From Buttiauxella noackiae ATCC 51607 (GTDB lineage Bacteria > Pseudomonadota > Gammaproteobacteria > Enterobacterales > Enterobacteriaceae), in contig NZ_LXEO01000017.1 in assembly GCF_001654865.1 (NCBI RefSeq), positions 186,001-250,000 of the forward strand: DNA of 64,000 nucleotides. Direction: 5' to 3'. Each line of letters starts with the position of its first letter. The first letter of the stretch is position 1. The notes beneath the pieces were generated by a model that saw nothing but the letters and a program-made list of their open reading frames with translations, searched no databases and was not told where the DNA came from. The translations under genes were made by a program, and so were the position numbers. This document shows, piece after piece, positions 38,764 to 46,972 of the stretch.

Positions 38764-39906
38764 ATGGCATTCAATTTTGATGAAGGCATCGACCGCCGTC
38801 ACAGCGACAGTTCGAAGTGGAATAAATATGGTGAAGAAGTGTTACCTATGTGGGTGGCAGATATGGATTTTCGCTCCCCAGCTTGTATTCTCGAAGCCCT
38901 TCATAAACGAGTAGAACACGGCGTTTTTGGTTACGGTAACCGGCCGCAAGAATTAGTTGATGTTGTCGTTGAAAGAATGGCCAGCCGCTACCAGTGGCAG
39001 ATTAAACCAGAGTGGGTCGTCTTTTTACCGGGCATTGTCGCGGGCTTGAATTTGAGTGTTCGTGCCTTTACGGCCCCTGATGAAACGACGATTGCACCAA
39101 CACCGATTTACCCTCCTTTCCGAAAGTCATCCGCATTTGCCAATCGCTTACAACTCAACGCACCACTGCGCCTTGAAAATGGCCGCTGGGTTATGGATTT
39201 GCAGGCGCTGGAATCTCAGCTTACCGGTAAAGAAAAATTGCTGATGTTGTGCAACCCGCAAAATCCCGGCGGCACCATCTATACGCGTGAAGAACTACAG
39301 CAGCAATTGGCGTTCGCACAACGCCACGGCATGATTGTCTGCTCTGATGAAATTCACTGCGATTTGCTGCTTGAACCGGGTGCGAAACATATTCCTTTTG
39401 CAACACTGAGCCACGACGCCGAACAGCGTTCTATCACGCTACTTTCGCCATCCAAAACTTTCAATATTGCCGGGCTTGGCGCATCACTTGCGATTATCCC
39501 TGACCCACAATTACGCAAGCAATTTAATACGGTTCGCGATGGGATTGTACCAAGTGTGGATGTGTTGGCACTGACTGCCGCCACCGCCGCGTGGCGCGAT
39601 GGCGAGCCGTGGCTACAGGAGTTACTGCCATATTTACGCCACAATCGCGACTTTTTGGTGAGTGCCGTGAATAATATGCCTGGCCTTACGATGGCATCTC
39701 CACCCGCCACTTACCTCGGATGGGTGGATGCAAGCGCTCTGCCAGTAGAAAACCCGACGCTATTCTTCCAGAAAGCGGGGCTGGGGTTCTCTCCAGGTGC
39801 TGATTTTGGTGAAGCGAAATTTGTGCGCATTAACTTTGGCTGCACCTTCACAACGCTTAACGAAGCCATTAAACGCATGGAAGCAGCCGTGAGATCAGTC
39901 AGCTAG
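38764..39906 (+). CDS. PatB/MalY-type PLP-dependent C-S lyase
   Basis: This 380-residue fold-type I PLP enzyme has the PatB/MalY signature MAFNFDEGIDRR, LPMWVADMDF, NPQNPGG, CSDEIHCDL and the PLP lysine K231 in SPSKTFNIAGL. Family members cleave C-S bonds of cystathionine or cysteine conjugates; MalY also represses the maltose regulon. The start at 38764 (MAFNFDE) fits the family; in-frame ATGs at 38749/38752 fall inside the ERIC element. The gene is absent at this place in E. coli and converges on yecM, overlapping its 3' end by 12 nt. The substrate is not determined. Confidence 0.9.
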   Translation: MAFNFDEGIDRRHSDSSKWNKYGEEVLPMWVADMDFRSPACILEALHKRVEHGVFGYGNRPQELVDVVVERMASRYQWQIKPEWVVFLPGIVAGLNLSVRAFTAPDETTIAPTPIYPPFRKSSAFANRLQLNAPLRLENGRWVMDLQALESQLTGKEKLLMLCNPQNPGGTIYTREELQQQLAFAQRHGMIVCSDEIHCDLLLEPGAKHIPFATLSHDAEQRSITLLSPSKTFNIAGLGASLAIIPDPQLRKQFNTVRDGIVPSVDVLALTAATAAWRDGEPWLQELLPYLRHNRDFLVSAVNNMPGLTMASPPATYLGWVDASALPVENPTLFFQKAGLGFSPGADFGEAKFVRINFGCTFTTLNEAIKRMEAAVRSVS

Positions 39907-40461
39907 TTCGCTGGCTACAATCTCTTCAATACTCCATGGATGGAATTTGATGGTGACTTTGCCATCGCTCACCGCAAGCGTTGGGTTTGGCAAGCGCTCA
40001 CGTTCGCCTTTTGGCGAACTGGTTTTCACTGAAATCCCTGTCTGGCGTAAACCCGCGTCAGACATTAAATCCAGCGCTCGCGCATTTAGCGTTTCAGGCT
40101 CGCCCGGCAGCACAATCTCTACATGCTCCCAACCTTCATGCGGATAGCGTTTTTCACCCGGCCACGGTAATTCGACTACGCTAAATTGCCAGTGAGCCAC
40201 GCAAACCGGTTCGTCTAATTTGAACAGGCAAATTGGGCGGTCATTAATGATATTTTCCGACAGCAATATGCCGCATTTTTCCAGGCCGGCACGCCAGCGT
40301 TCCGCCGTCGTATTCTGATGGCAGCGCAGAGAAATGTGATCCGCGTCGAGTGGCGCGATTTCAAGATCAAGCCGTGCGGCAAGTTCTGTTAACGCTTGTG
40401 TAAATCGCGGCAGATCCGCTGAAATATCATTCAGTTCTGCAATTGTCTGCCAGTTGGCCAT
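39895..40461 (-). CDS. yecM: VOC superfamily protein YecM
   Basis: This encodes 188 residues, the E. coli YecM length, with the glyoxalase/bleomycin-resistance (VOC) fold and conserved metal-binding candidates in DADHISLRCH, GWEHVEIVLPGE. Structural work on the family suggests a metal-binding enzyme of unknown substrate. The 3' end overlaps the convergent C-S lyase gene by 12 nt. It is divergent from argS. Confidence 0.93.
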   Translation of the reverse strand: MANWQTIAELNDISADLPRFTQALTELAARLDLEIAPLDADHISLRCHQNTTAERWRAGLEKCGILLSENIINDRPICLFKLDEPVCVAHWQFSVVELPWPGEKRYPHEGWEHVEIVLPGEPETLNARALDLMSDAGLRQTGISVKTSSPKGERERLPNPTLAVSDGKVTIKFHPWSIEEIVASELAD

Positions 40462-40545
40462 TACCCTATCCTCTCAAGTCACGAATGCGGCCTAATCTAC
40501 CAATTCAGGCCGATATCACCAACACCCGAAACGTGGCTATATTTC

Positions 40546-40559
40546 TGAATGGTTATTCA
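40546..40559. promoter_or_regulatory. ARG-box-like site upstream of argS
   Basis: TGAATGGTTATTCA matches the arginine repressor half-operator consensus TGAAT-N4-ATTCA with full dyad symmetry. It lies 153 nt before the argS start in the yecM-argS spacer. I found no convincing second box 3 bp away. Confidence 0.5.
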
Positions 40560-40711
40560 TTATACCGTTGATATTAGTCCAGGGCGCACTGGGCAAGGCT
40601 TTTGCTGACTAAGGCAGATAAATACAGTTATACTTACGCCCTAATTTTATCCCCAATGATACGGCTGCTGTAAATATCACGGCAGCCCTTAGCAAAAAGT
40701 AAGGTATCCCG

Positions 40712-42445
40712 GTGAATATTCAGGCTCTTCTCTCAGATAAAGTCAGTCAGGCACTGATTGCCGCAGGTGCACCTGCGGATTGCGAACCACAGGTTCGTCA
40801 GTCAGCAAAAGTTCAGTTCGGCGACTATCAGGCCAATGGCGTGATGTCAGTTGCAAAATCACTGGGCAAGCCACCACGACAAGTCGCAGAGTTGGTGATT
40901 GCCAATCTGGATTTGACCGGAATTGCCAGCAAAGTTGAAATCGCAGGCCCTGGCTTCATTAATATCTTCCTGGACCCGGCGTTCCTGGCGAAAAACGTGG
41001 ATGCAGCAGTGGCCTCCGATCGCGTTGGCGTCGATACCGTCGCGCCACAAACTATCGTTGTCGACTATTCCGCGCCAAACGTGGCGAAAGAGATGCACGT
41101 CGGCCACATCCGCTCCACCATTATTGGTGACGCAGCGGTGCGCACGCTGGAATTCCTCGGCCACAAAGTTATCCGCGCAAACCACGTCGGTGACTGGGGC
41201 ACGCAGTTCGGTATGCTGATCGCGTATCTCGAAAAGCAGCAGCAGGAAAACGCGGGTGAAATGGCGCTGGCGGACCTGGAAGAGTTCTACCGTGCCGCCA
41301 AGAAACACTACGATGAAGATGCAGAGTTTGCCGAGCGCGCGCGCGGTTACGTGGTAAAACTGCAAGGCGGTGACGAATACTGCCGCGAAATGTGGCGCAA
41401 GCTGGTCGATATCACCATGACCCAGAACCAACAGACTTATGACCGCCTGAACGTCACGCTGACCCGCGACGACGTAATGGGTGAAAGTCTGTACAACCCA
41501 ATGCTGCCGGGCATCGTGGCAGACCTGAAAGCCAAAGGTCTGGCAGTTGAAAGCGAAGGCGCAACCGTAGTGTTCCTGGACGAGTTCAAGAACAAAGACG
41601 GCGACCCGATGGGCGTGATCATCCAGAAAAAAGATGGCGGCTATCTGTACACCACCACCGATATCGCCTGCGCGAAATACCGCTACGAAACCCTGCATGC
41701 CGACCGCGTTCTGTACTTTATCGACTCCCGCCAGCACCAGCACCTGATGCAGGCATGGACCATCGTGCGTAAAGCCGGTTACGTTCCGGAATCCGTCACG
41801 CTGGAACACCAGATGTTCGGTATGATGCTGGGCAAAGACGGCAAGCCGTTCAAAACCCGTTCCGGCGGCACGGTTAAACTGACCGATCTGCTCGACGAAG
41901 CGATGGAACGCGCGCGTAATCTGGTAGCCGAGAAAAACCCGGACATGCCTGCGGATGAGCTGGAGCAACTGGCGAAATCCGTCGGCATCGGCGCGGTGAA
42001 ATACGCCGACCTGTCGAAAAGCCGCACCACCGACTACATCTTCGACTGGGACAACATGCTGGCCTTCGAAGGCAACACCGCGCCGTATATGCAATATGCC
42101 TACACCCGCGTGCTGTCTGTGTTCCGTAAAGCCGACATTGATGAAGCACAATTGCTGAAAGCACCAGTGGTGATTACTGAAGACCGCGAAGCACAGTTGG
42201 CGGCACGTCTGCTGCAATTTGAAGAAACCCTGAATGTGGTTGCGCGTGATGGTACACCACACGTGATGTGTAGTTACTTGTACGACGTAGCAGGTCTGTT
42301 CTCTGGTTTCTACGAGCACTGCCCAATTCTGAGCGCTGACTCTATTGAAGCGCGTAATAGCCGCCTGAAACTGGCTCTGTTGACCGCGAAAACGCTGAAG
42401 CTGGGTCTGGATACCCTGGGTATCGAAACTGTAGAACGTATGTAA
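40712..42445 (+). CDS. argS: Arginyl-tRNA synthetase
   Basis: This encodes a 577-residue class Ia synthetase, identical in length to E. coli ArgRS. It has the N-terminal additional domain, the class I HIGH-like motif in [20 protein letters not shown], and a DALR anticodon domain at the C-terminus ending VERM. The start is GTG at 40712 with AAGG upstream, as in E. coli. Confidence 0.98.
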   Translation: MNIQALLSDKVSQALIAAGAPADCEPQVRQSAKVQFGDYQANGVMSVAKSLGKPPRQVAELVIANLDLTGIASKVEIAGPGFINIFLDPAFLAKNVDAAVASDRVGVDTVAPQTIVVDYSAPNVAKEMHVGHIRSTIIGDAAVRTLEFLGHKVIRANHVGDWGTQFGMLIAYLEKQQQENAGEMALADLEEFYRAAKKHYDEDAEFAERARGYVVKLQGGDEYCREMWRKLVDITMTQNQQTYDRLNVTLTRDDVMGESLYNPMLPGIVADLKAKGLAVESEGATVVFLDEFKNKDGDPMGVIIQKKDGGYLYTTTDIACAKYRYETLHADRVLYFIDSRQHQHLMQAWTIVRKAGYVPESVTLEHQMFGMMLGKDGKPFKTRSGGTVKLTDLLDEAMERARNLVAEKNPDMPADELEQLAKSVGIGAVKYADLSKSRTTDYIFDWDNMLAFEGNTAPYMQYAYTRVLSVFRKADIDEAQLLKAPVVITEDREAQLAARLLQFEETLNVVARDGTPHVMCSYLYDVAGLFSGFYEHCPILSADSIEARNSRLKLALLTAKTLKLGLDTLGIETVERM

Positions 42446-42449
42446 TAGC

Positions 42450-42482
42450 AAAAAGCTCGCCGACTGGTGCGGCGAGCTTTTT
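42450..42482. terminator. Terminator between argS and the LpxA-like gene
   Basis: AAAAGCTCGCCG/CGGCGAGCTTTTT with a 7-nt loop gives a near-perfect intrinsic terminator for argS and, read on the other strand, for the convergent acyltransferase gene. Confidence 0.92.
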
Positions 42483-42491
42483 CAAATCTGG

Positions 42492-43283
42492 TTAGCGAAC
42501 AATTCCCCGCGCCGACCGAGCAAAAAACCGGTCATAAAGTCCAATCACCGGATAATCACTCTCCAGTATTTTCAAAGATCTCTTCACTTCTTCTATCGCC
42601 AGCGCCTGGTTGTAAAACCGCTCATACAATATATGAATCAAATCCTGCTGTTCTGGCTCTAACGCCTGAAATGCTTTCGAACCTATGTTGATACCCAGCG
42701 GCACGGCGCGGTTACCACCAGCCGTCACAAACGGCGGCACATCCTGAACCACTGCTGATTGGTCGAGGATCTTAACCCCACTCGCCAATATACAAAATTG
42801 ATGGATAGCACACATAAAACCTATCTGTGCATCATCATCAAGCTCAACGTGCCCGGCAAGCCCACTGTTATCACCAATCAATGTGCCATTACCGACCACA
42901 CAATCATGACCGACATGCACACAATTCAAAAAGCGATTGTCATTACCGATGAGAGTGGTGCTAAGCCCCTGAATCGTTCCACGATGAATAGTGGTATTTT
43001 TGCCAATCTGATTCCGGTCACCAATAACGACCGTCGTCGGCTCAGCGGCATATTTAAGATCCTGATTCGCTTCACCTATGGATGAGAACTGGCCGAAAGT
43101 ATTGTCACAGCCGATTGTTGTCAGGCCATTAATTACCGAGTAAGCACCAACAACAGTTCCTTCGCCTATCACGACACCTGCGGAAATAACACAAAACGGG
43201 CCAATACTTACATGCGCACCGAGCACCACACCCGGTTCCACAATACTATTACTGGCAACCCGGGCTAACGGGGAAATAGACAT
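42492..43283 (-). CDS. LpxA-like acyltransferase (diverged paralogue)
   Basis: This 263-residue left-handed beta-helix hexapeptide-repeat acyltransferase aligns end to end with E. coli LpxA (262 aa), for example GEANQDLKYAAEPT, HRGTIQG and the C-terminus FFARSARGIVR. The catalytic His (E. coli H125) and H122, H144 and H160 are all present in VHVGHDC, LAGHV and IHQFC. Residues that contact the substrates differ: the hydrocarbon-ruler glycine G173 is Asp, E200 is Gly, R204 is Phe, R205 is Gln, and H191 is Arg. It is not in the lpxD-fabZ-lpxA-lpxB cluster but beside argS. The ATG at 43283 has AGGA 7 nt upstream. It is probably an O- or N-acyltransferase with altered acyl-chain or sugar-nucleotide preference. 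Confidence 0.88.
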   Translation of the reverse strand: MSISPLARVASNSIVEPGVVLGAHVSIGPFCVISAGVVIGEGTVVGAYSVINGLTTIGCDNTFGQFSSIGEANQDLKYAAEPTTVVIGDRNQIGKNTTIHRGTIQGLSTTLIGNDNRFLNCVHVGHDCVVGNGTLIGDNSGLAGHVELDDDAQIGFMCAIHQFCILASGVKILDQSAVVQDVPPFVTAGGNRAVPLGINIGSKAFQALEPEQQDLIHILYERFYNQALAIEEVKRSLKILESDYPVIGLYDRFFARSARGIVR

Positions 43284-43579
43284 CAATTTATCCTGATGAC
43301 GGCACGAAACGGAGAACGCCTATCATCGTTTAGTTATTAATCCAGACCAGGGATCAATAAGAAAGGAGGGGTCGAAAGGGAAGCTCCGCTTCGCCATTCT
43401 CATTATCGTTAAGGAGGTAAAAACCAGTGAAGGGCTTATCGATTGCGGCAGCATAATGAATTGCGACCCACATTACGCCATTTATTTATTATTAAATTGG
43501 AGGAACTTTATGTGGTTTGCCAGCAGGTTTGATTTCGCAGTAATTTGCAGGCCCGGTTCCCCAGGCCTGTGATATGCAT
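43284..43579. other. Spacer between the LpxA-like and GH105 genes
   Basis: This 296-nt region has no conventional gene. It holds two very short plus-strand reading frames with strong SD sequences (GTG at about 43427, 9 codons; ATG at 43510, 20 codons), an AT-rich stretch, and the promoter of the LpxA-like gene near its left end. Confidence 0.6.
43510..43572 (+). CDS. Possible 20-residue small ORF
   Basis: ATG at 43510 is preceded by GGAGGA 5 nt upstream and encodes a 20-residue hydrophobic/aromatic peptide starting MWFASRFDFAV. The 3' half forms a hairpin (CAGGCC/GGCCTG). Nothing else supports translation and no homologue is known to me. Confidence 0.25.
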   Translation: MWFASRFDFAVICRPGSPGL

Positions 43580-44719
43580 TTACATATAAATCCGCAGATA
43601 CTCGCCCAGACAAAGTATCGCCATCGCCTGCCCGTACGGCATTGAGGTCAGCGGGATTTGGCGATAAAACTCCAGGTTACTGCCCATTCCTGTGCCAAAT
43701 GAAACCTGCAATAACTCCCCTTCCGGGGAGATATTTCTCACAACTCCCTTCATCGCCTTCTCAGCGACTTGCGCATACTCTTTACCAATGTAGCGTTTGC
43801 GAATTCCTTTCAGGATGCCGTAGGCAAAGCCTGCCGTTGCTGAGGCCTCCAGATACGATTGTGGATCGTCGAGCAAGGTGTGCCACAAACCACTGTCGTC
43901 CTGGCATTTCGCCAATGCCGCAACCTGATTTTCCAGTACCTGTACCAGATAGCGACGCACCGCGTTGTTCTCAGGTAAATCCACCAGCTCAAGGAAGTCT
44001 GGAATGACTATCGTCAACCAGCTATTCCCCCGCGCCCAACGGGCGTGAGCAAAGTTATGGTTGCCTTCGTAGTTCCAGCCGTGGAACCACAGCCCGGTCT
44101 CCCTATCCATCAGGTTCTGCACATGTAACAGGAATTGATAGGTCGCCTCTTCCACATACTCCGGGCGATTTAGCAATTTGCCAATTTTTGCCAGCGGTAA
44201 TACGGTCATCATCAGCGTGTCGTCCCACATCTGCTGATGGTTCTCTTCAGCAAGCGTAATGTGCTGCATGCCGCCATGTTCGGTACGTGGCATTTCATAC
44301 ATTGCCCACTCAGCCCAGCTTTCAAGCCACGGCAAATACGAAGGGTCATGCGTCTCTTCGTAGCGATAAGCCAGTGTCAGGAACGGTGCCATAGTATTGA
44401 CGTTTTTGGTGGTAGCACCTTCTGCGAAACGGTCGGCAAACCAGCTATCAATAATTTCGCACATCTTCTTATCGCCTGTCTGGCGATAATATTGATACAT
44501 GCCGTACAGACCGACGCCATGCGTCCACTCCCAACCAGCCCAACCTTTGGTATCAATGACTCTTCCGTCATCCAGTCGCAGTAAGAATTGGCCCGTTTCA
44601 TCCTTAATATTAATCAGATTATCCGTCACCTTGTGGATCAGGGTTTTTAACTCATCCCGGGCAATAAAATGCTCCGGCTGGCACAGTAAAGGGCTGTGTT
44701 TGACGGGATAAATAATCAT
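43580..44719 (-). CDS. rhiN: GH105 unsaturated rhamnogalacturonyl hydrolase (RhiN/YteR type)
   Basis: This 379-residue protein has the (alpha/alpha)6-barrel family GH105 pattern: WAGWEWTHGVGLYGMYQYY, the active-site aspartate region QMWDDTLMMTVLPLAK (D166/D167), ARWARGNSWLTIVIPDFLEL and DDSGLWHTLLDDPQSYLEASATAGFAYG. Such enzymes remove the unsaturated galacturonyl residue from rhamnogalacturonan disaccharides made by lyases. No signal peptide is seen, so it acts in the cytoplasm. It overlaps the transporter stop by one base (TAATG). The pair matches the Dickeya rhiT-rhiN operon; the symbol is by analogy. Confidence 0.85.
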   Translation of the reverse strand: MIIYPVKHSPLLCQPEHFIARDELKTLIHKVTDNLINIKDETGQFLLRLDDGRVIDTKGWAGWEWTHGVGLYGMYQYYRQTGDKKMCEIIDSWFADRFAEGATTKNVNTMAPFLTLAYRYEETHDPSYLPWLESWAEWAMYEMPRTEHGGMQHITLAEENHQQMWDDTLMMTVLPLAKIGKLLNRPEYVEEATYQFLLHVQNLMDRETGLWFHGWNYEGNHNFAHARWARGNSWLTIVIPDFLELVDLPENNAVRRYLVQVLENQVAALAKCQDDSGLWHTLLDDPQSYLEASATAGFAYGILKGIRKRYIGKEYAQVAEKAMKGVVRNISPEGELLQVSFGTGMGSNLEFYRQIPLTSMPYGQAMAILCLGEYLRIYM

Positions 44720-46311
44720 TAACTTAACCTCTGTGATGAAGTATTCGAACGCATTGCAGCAGCCTCTTTCAATGACGGAGCTGCAGGTTTATTACGGTTG
44801 AGATAGCCAATATTGTTGTTGCCCCAAAGCGTGTCGTAAGGCATACCCGCCAGCATTTCGACTGTAGCGCGAGCCTCCGGCGTAGTTGCTTCCGGAACCG
44901 GGCGGCCCGCAACACGCATCTTCGCCGTCTCTTCACGTAACACGCTGTGAGTTTGTAAATTGAGTCTAAAGCGCAGGGAAACTAAGAAACCGCATGCCAG
45001 TACCGCTACAGTACCGAAGCTTAAAATCATCAGGATTGTGTGGCTAACCGCAGGCGGCTGTGTGGTTTGCCCGGAAACAAAACCAGAAAGCTGCATCACG
45101 ATACCCACCAGCATCACGGCTCCTGCCTGAGACGCTTTACGCGTTAGCGTCATGATTCCGGCGAAGATCCCTTCACGACGCTGGCCGGTAATCACTTCAT
45201 CAACATCAGCAATATAGGTGTAGGTATTCCACGGCACATAGTTGATGCCGCCACGGCCCAGGCCGGCGATAGCAGAAACCAACATCAGCAGTGAGAAGAC
45301 ATCGCTTAATCCTGCGTAATACAACAACGCGTAAGAGATAGAACTCAGACCAAAAAGCACCACAACCATTCGGTAGGACGGAGCCGGGCCATATTTGATA
45401 CACAGAGGAATCATGCCGATAACAGCAATAAATTGCAGAATCGCCATGGTGCCAAGCAAGCTCGAAGCCATGCTTGCACTTTGCATCAGCACAAACACCA
45501 CATAGTAGGTAAACACAGCATTGAACACGTCCTGAGCAATATACCCGCCCAGATACATGCCCAAGTGTTGGCGGAAGATCTTAACGCGCAGCGTAGAAGT
45601 CAGTTCAACGTTCAGGCGTTTCATACTTTGCGCAAACGTCAGGGTTTTCTTCTCTTCTTCTGCACGCAGTGCCGCTTCAGTCCATTCTGAACGTGGACGC
45701 TCCCAGGTGAAGAACCAGACGAGTGTTAGCACGATGGCACATATAGTGGCGAATACCAGGCTTGCGTAGAAGAAGGAGACTGCGTTGTCTTTCCCGAAAT
45801 GATTTAACAAAATACCCGGCAGGAAGGCGGCAAGAATCGCGGAAAGTTGCGCCATTGAGATACGTGCGCCTGAGAATTTGGTTTTCTGTTTGAAATCATC
45901 GGTCATTTCCGGAACCAGTGTTTCATACGGCACCAGAATCATGGTGTAGACCACATCAAAAATCAGGTAGGTCACCAGGTAATACCAATAACTCATCTCG
46001 CCAACCCACATAAAGCTGTAGCTAAAGACCAGCGGGATTCCGAGCATAATAAAGAACTTACGACGACCAAAACGTCTGCCAAGCCAGGTAGAACCAAAGT
46101 TATCGGTCAGGAAGCCCATCAGCGGACTGACGACCGCATCCAGCACCCTGGCCATGGCGAAAATAAACGTTGCTTCAATCGGTGAGAGGCCACAGAAGGT
46201 AGTATAGAAGTAGAGCAACCAGGCGGCGGTGAGTGCCGTCGTCCCCGCGCCGAGAAAATCCCCGGAGCCGTAGGCAAGATAATTTGCCAATCCAATTTTA
46301 CGTATTTTCAT
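44719..46311 (-). CDS. rhiT: GPH-family oligosaccharide:cation symporter (RhiT/TogT-like)
   Basis: This encodes 530 residues with about twelve membrane helices of the glycoside-pentoside-hexuronide family. Marker segments are the N-terminal GLANYLAYGSGDFLGAG, RVLDAVVSPLMGFLTDNFGSTWLGRRFGRRKFFI, and YETLVPEMTDDFKQKTKFSGARISMAQLSA. The C-terminal ~70 residues are soluble. Coupled to a GH105 enzyme, it most likely imports rhamnogalacturonan oligosaccharides. The ATG at 46311 is preferred over TTG 9 nt earlier. The promoter lies in the 268-nt gap to flhE, with inverted repeats in the leader (46350-46404). Confidence 0.87.
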   Translation of the reverse strand: MKIRKIGLANYLAYGSGDFLGAGTTALTAAWLLYFYTTFCGLSPIEATFIFAMARVLDAVVSPLMGFLTDNFGSTWLGRRFGRRKFFIMLGIPLVFSYSFMWVGEMSYWYYLVTYLIFDVVYTMILVPYETLVPEMTDDFKQKTKFSGARISMAQLSAILAAFLPGILLNHFGKDNAVSFFYASLVFATICAIVLTLVWFFTWERPRSEWTEAALRAEEEKKTLTFAQSMKRLNVELTSTLRVKIFRQHLGMYLGGYIAQDVFNAVFTYYVVFVLMQSASMASSLLGTMAILQFIAVIGMIPLCIKYGPAPSYRMVVVLFGLSSISYALLYYAGLSDVFSLLMLVSAIAGLGRGGINYVPWNTYTYIADVDEVITGQRREGIFAGIMTLTRKASQAGAVMLVGIVMQLSGFVSGQTTQPPAVSHTILMILSFGTVAVLACGFLVSLRFRLNLQTHSVLREETAKMRVAGRPVPEATTPEARATVEMLAGMPYDTLWGNNNIGYLNRNKPAAPSLKEAAAMRSNTSSQRLS

Positions 46312-46349
46312 TGCCGTCAAACCCCGTTAATTTTTTTATGGAGATTGCA

Positions 46350-46404
46350 CGTCCCGGTACTTGTCGGGCTTGCGAGAACCTTACCTTGCTAAGGTAGAAG
46401 GACG
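46350..46404 (-). promoter_or_regulatory. Structured leader of the rhiTN-like operon
   Basis: On the minus strand the segment 40-95 nt upstream of the transporter start holds three complementary pairs: CGTCC with GGACG (outer), ACCTT with AAGGT (inner), and CCCG with CGGG. The outer pair and CCCG share two bases, so two alternative folds compete. This may be a cis-acting RNA or simply regulator half-sites. Confidence 0.35.
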
Positions 46405-46547
46405 GGGCAATTGAAACCTTTCCTTTTTTGCCATGGTTTGAGCAATGGTGGCAAAAATACAAAGTGTCTAAGCACTCGCTTCACTGATTTATAAAACAGG
46501 GGTTTGTTTTTATCAAAAGCGCAGACTGAAAATGAGAGATAGACAAG

Positions 46548-46574
46548 AAAAAGCCGCATTGTGAATGCGGCTTT
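46548..46574. terminator. Terminator after flhE
   Basis: AAAGCCGCATT/AATGCGGCTTT with a 3-nt loop and T run on the minus strand lies 6 nt after the flhE stop and ends the flhBAE transcript. Confidence 0.88.
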
Positions 46575-46579
46575 GAGGA

Positions 46580-46972
46580 TTAACGGTAATTAACAATAAC
46601 CTGATTACTACGCACTTTTAGTGCCGGGAAAAGAGCACCGCCACCGGGCACTTCCCAGACAAAACGCAGCGGCTCATTTGCCGCCACATTGGTTAGCCCT
46701 CGCGTAGTACCACTCTGCCCTTCTATCTCAACGCATCGTGTCAGCGAGCATAATCTGACATTCAGCCCCGCAGGCGTCGGCCCAATCAGTTCATAACGCC
46801 AGGCGACCATCGTCATTACCCCACTCACGGGTTGCGAAGGCGCCAGAGCACGGGATGATGCAGAAATGCCCCGGTGGCTAAGCGTGGCACCTGGGCCACT
46901 GGCCTGCCATGCTCCCTCACCTGCGGCATGGCCCATTAAAGGAAAGAGAATCAGCAATAGCAGGCGGCTCAT
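46580..46972 (-). CDS. flhE: Flagellar protein FlhE
   Basis: This 130-residue secreted protein has a signal peptide (MSRLLLLILFPLMGHAAG) and a conserved Cys pair (LCSLTRC) that may form a disulfide. FlhE is a periplasmic partner of the flagellar export apparatus, proposed to limit proton leak through FlhA. It starts within the flhA stop (TAATG). The length equals E. coli FlhE (130). Confidence 0.95.
   Translation of the reverse strand: MSRLLLLILFPLMGHAAGEGAWQASGPGATLSHRGISASSRALAPSQPVSGVMTMVAWRYELIGPTPAGLNVRLCSLTRCVEIEGQSGTTRGLTNVAANEPLRFVWEVPGGGALFPALKVRSNQVIVNYR

Noticed and set aside
40859-42451. 530-codon minus-strand open frame opposite argS
   Set aside because: It mirrors the highly biased argS codon use; the product is rich in His/Phe/Val without domain pattern. 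It is a shadow frame.
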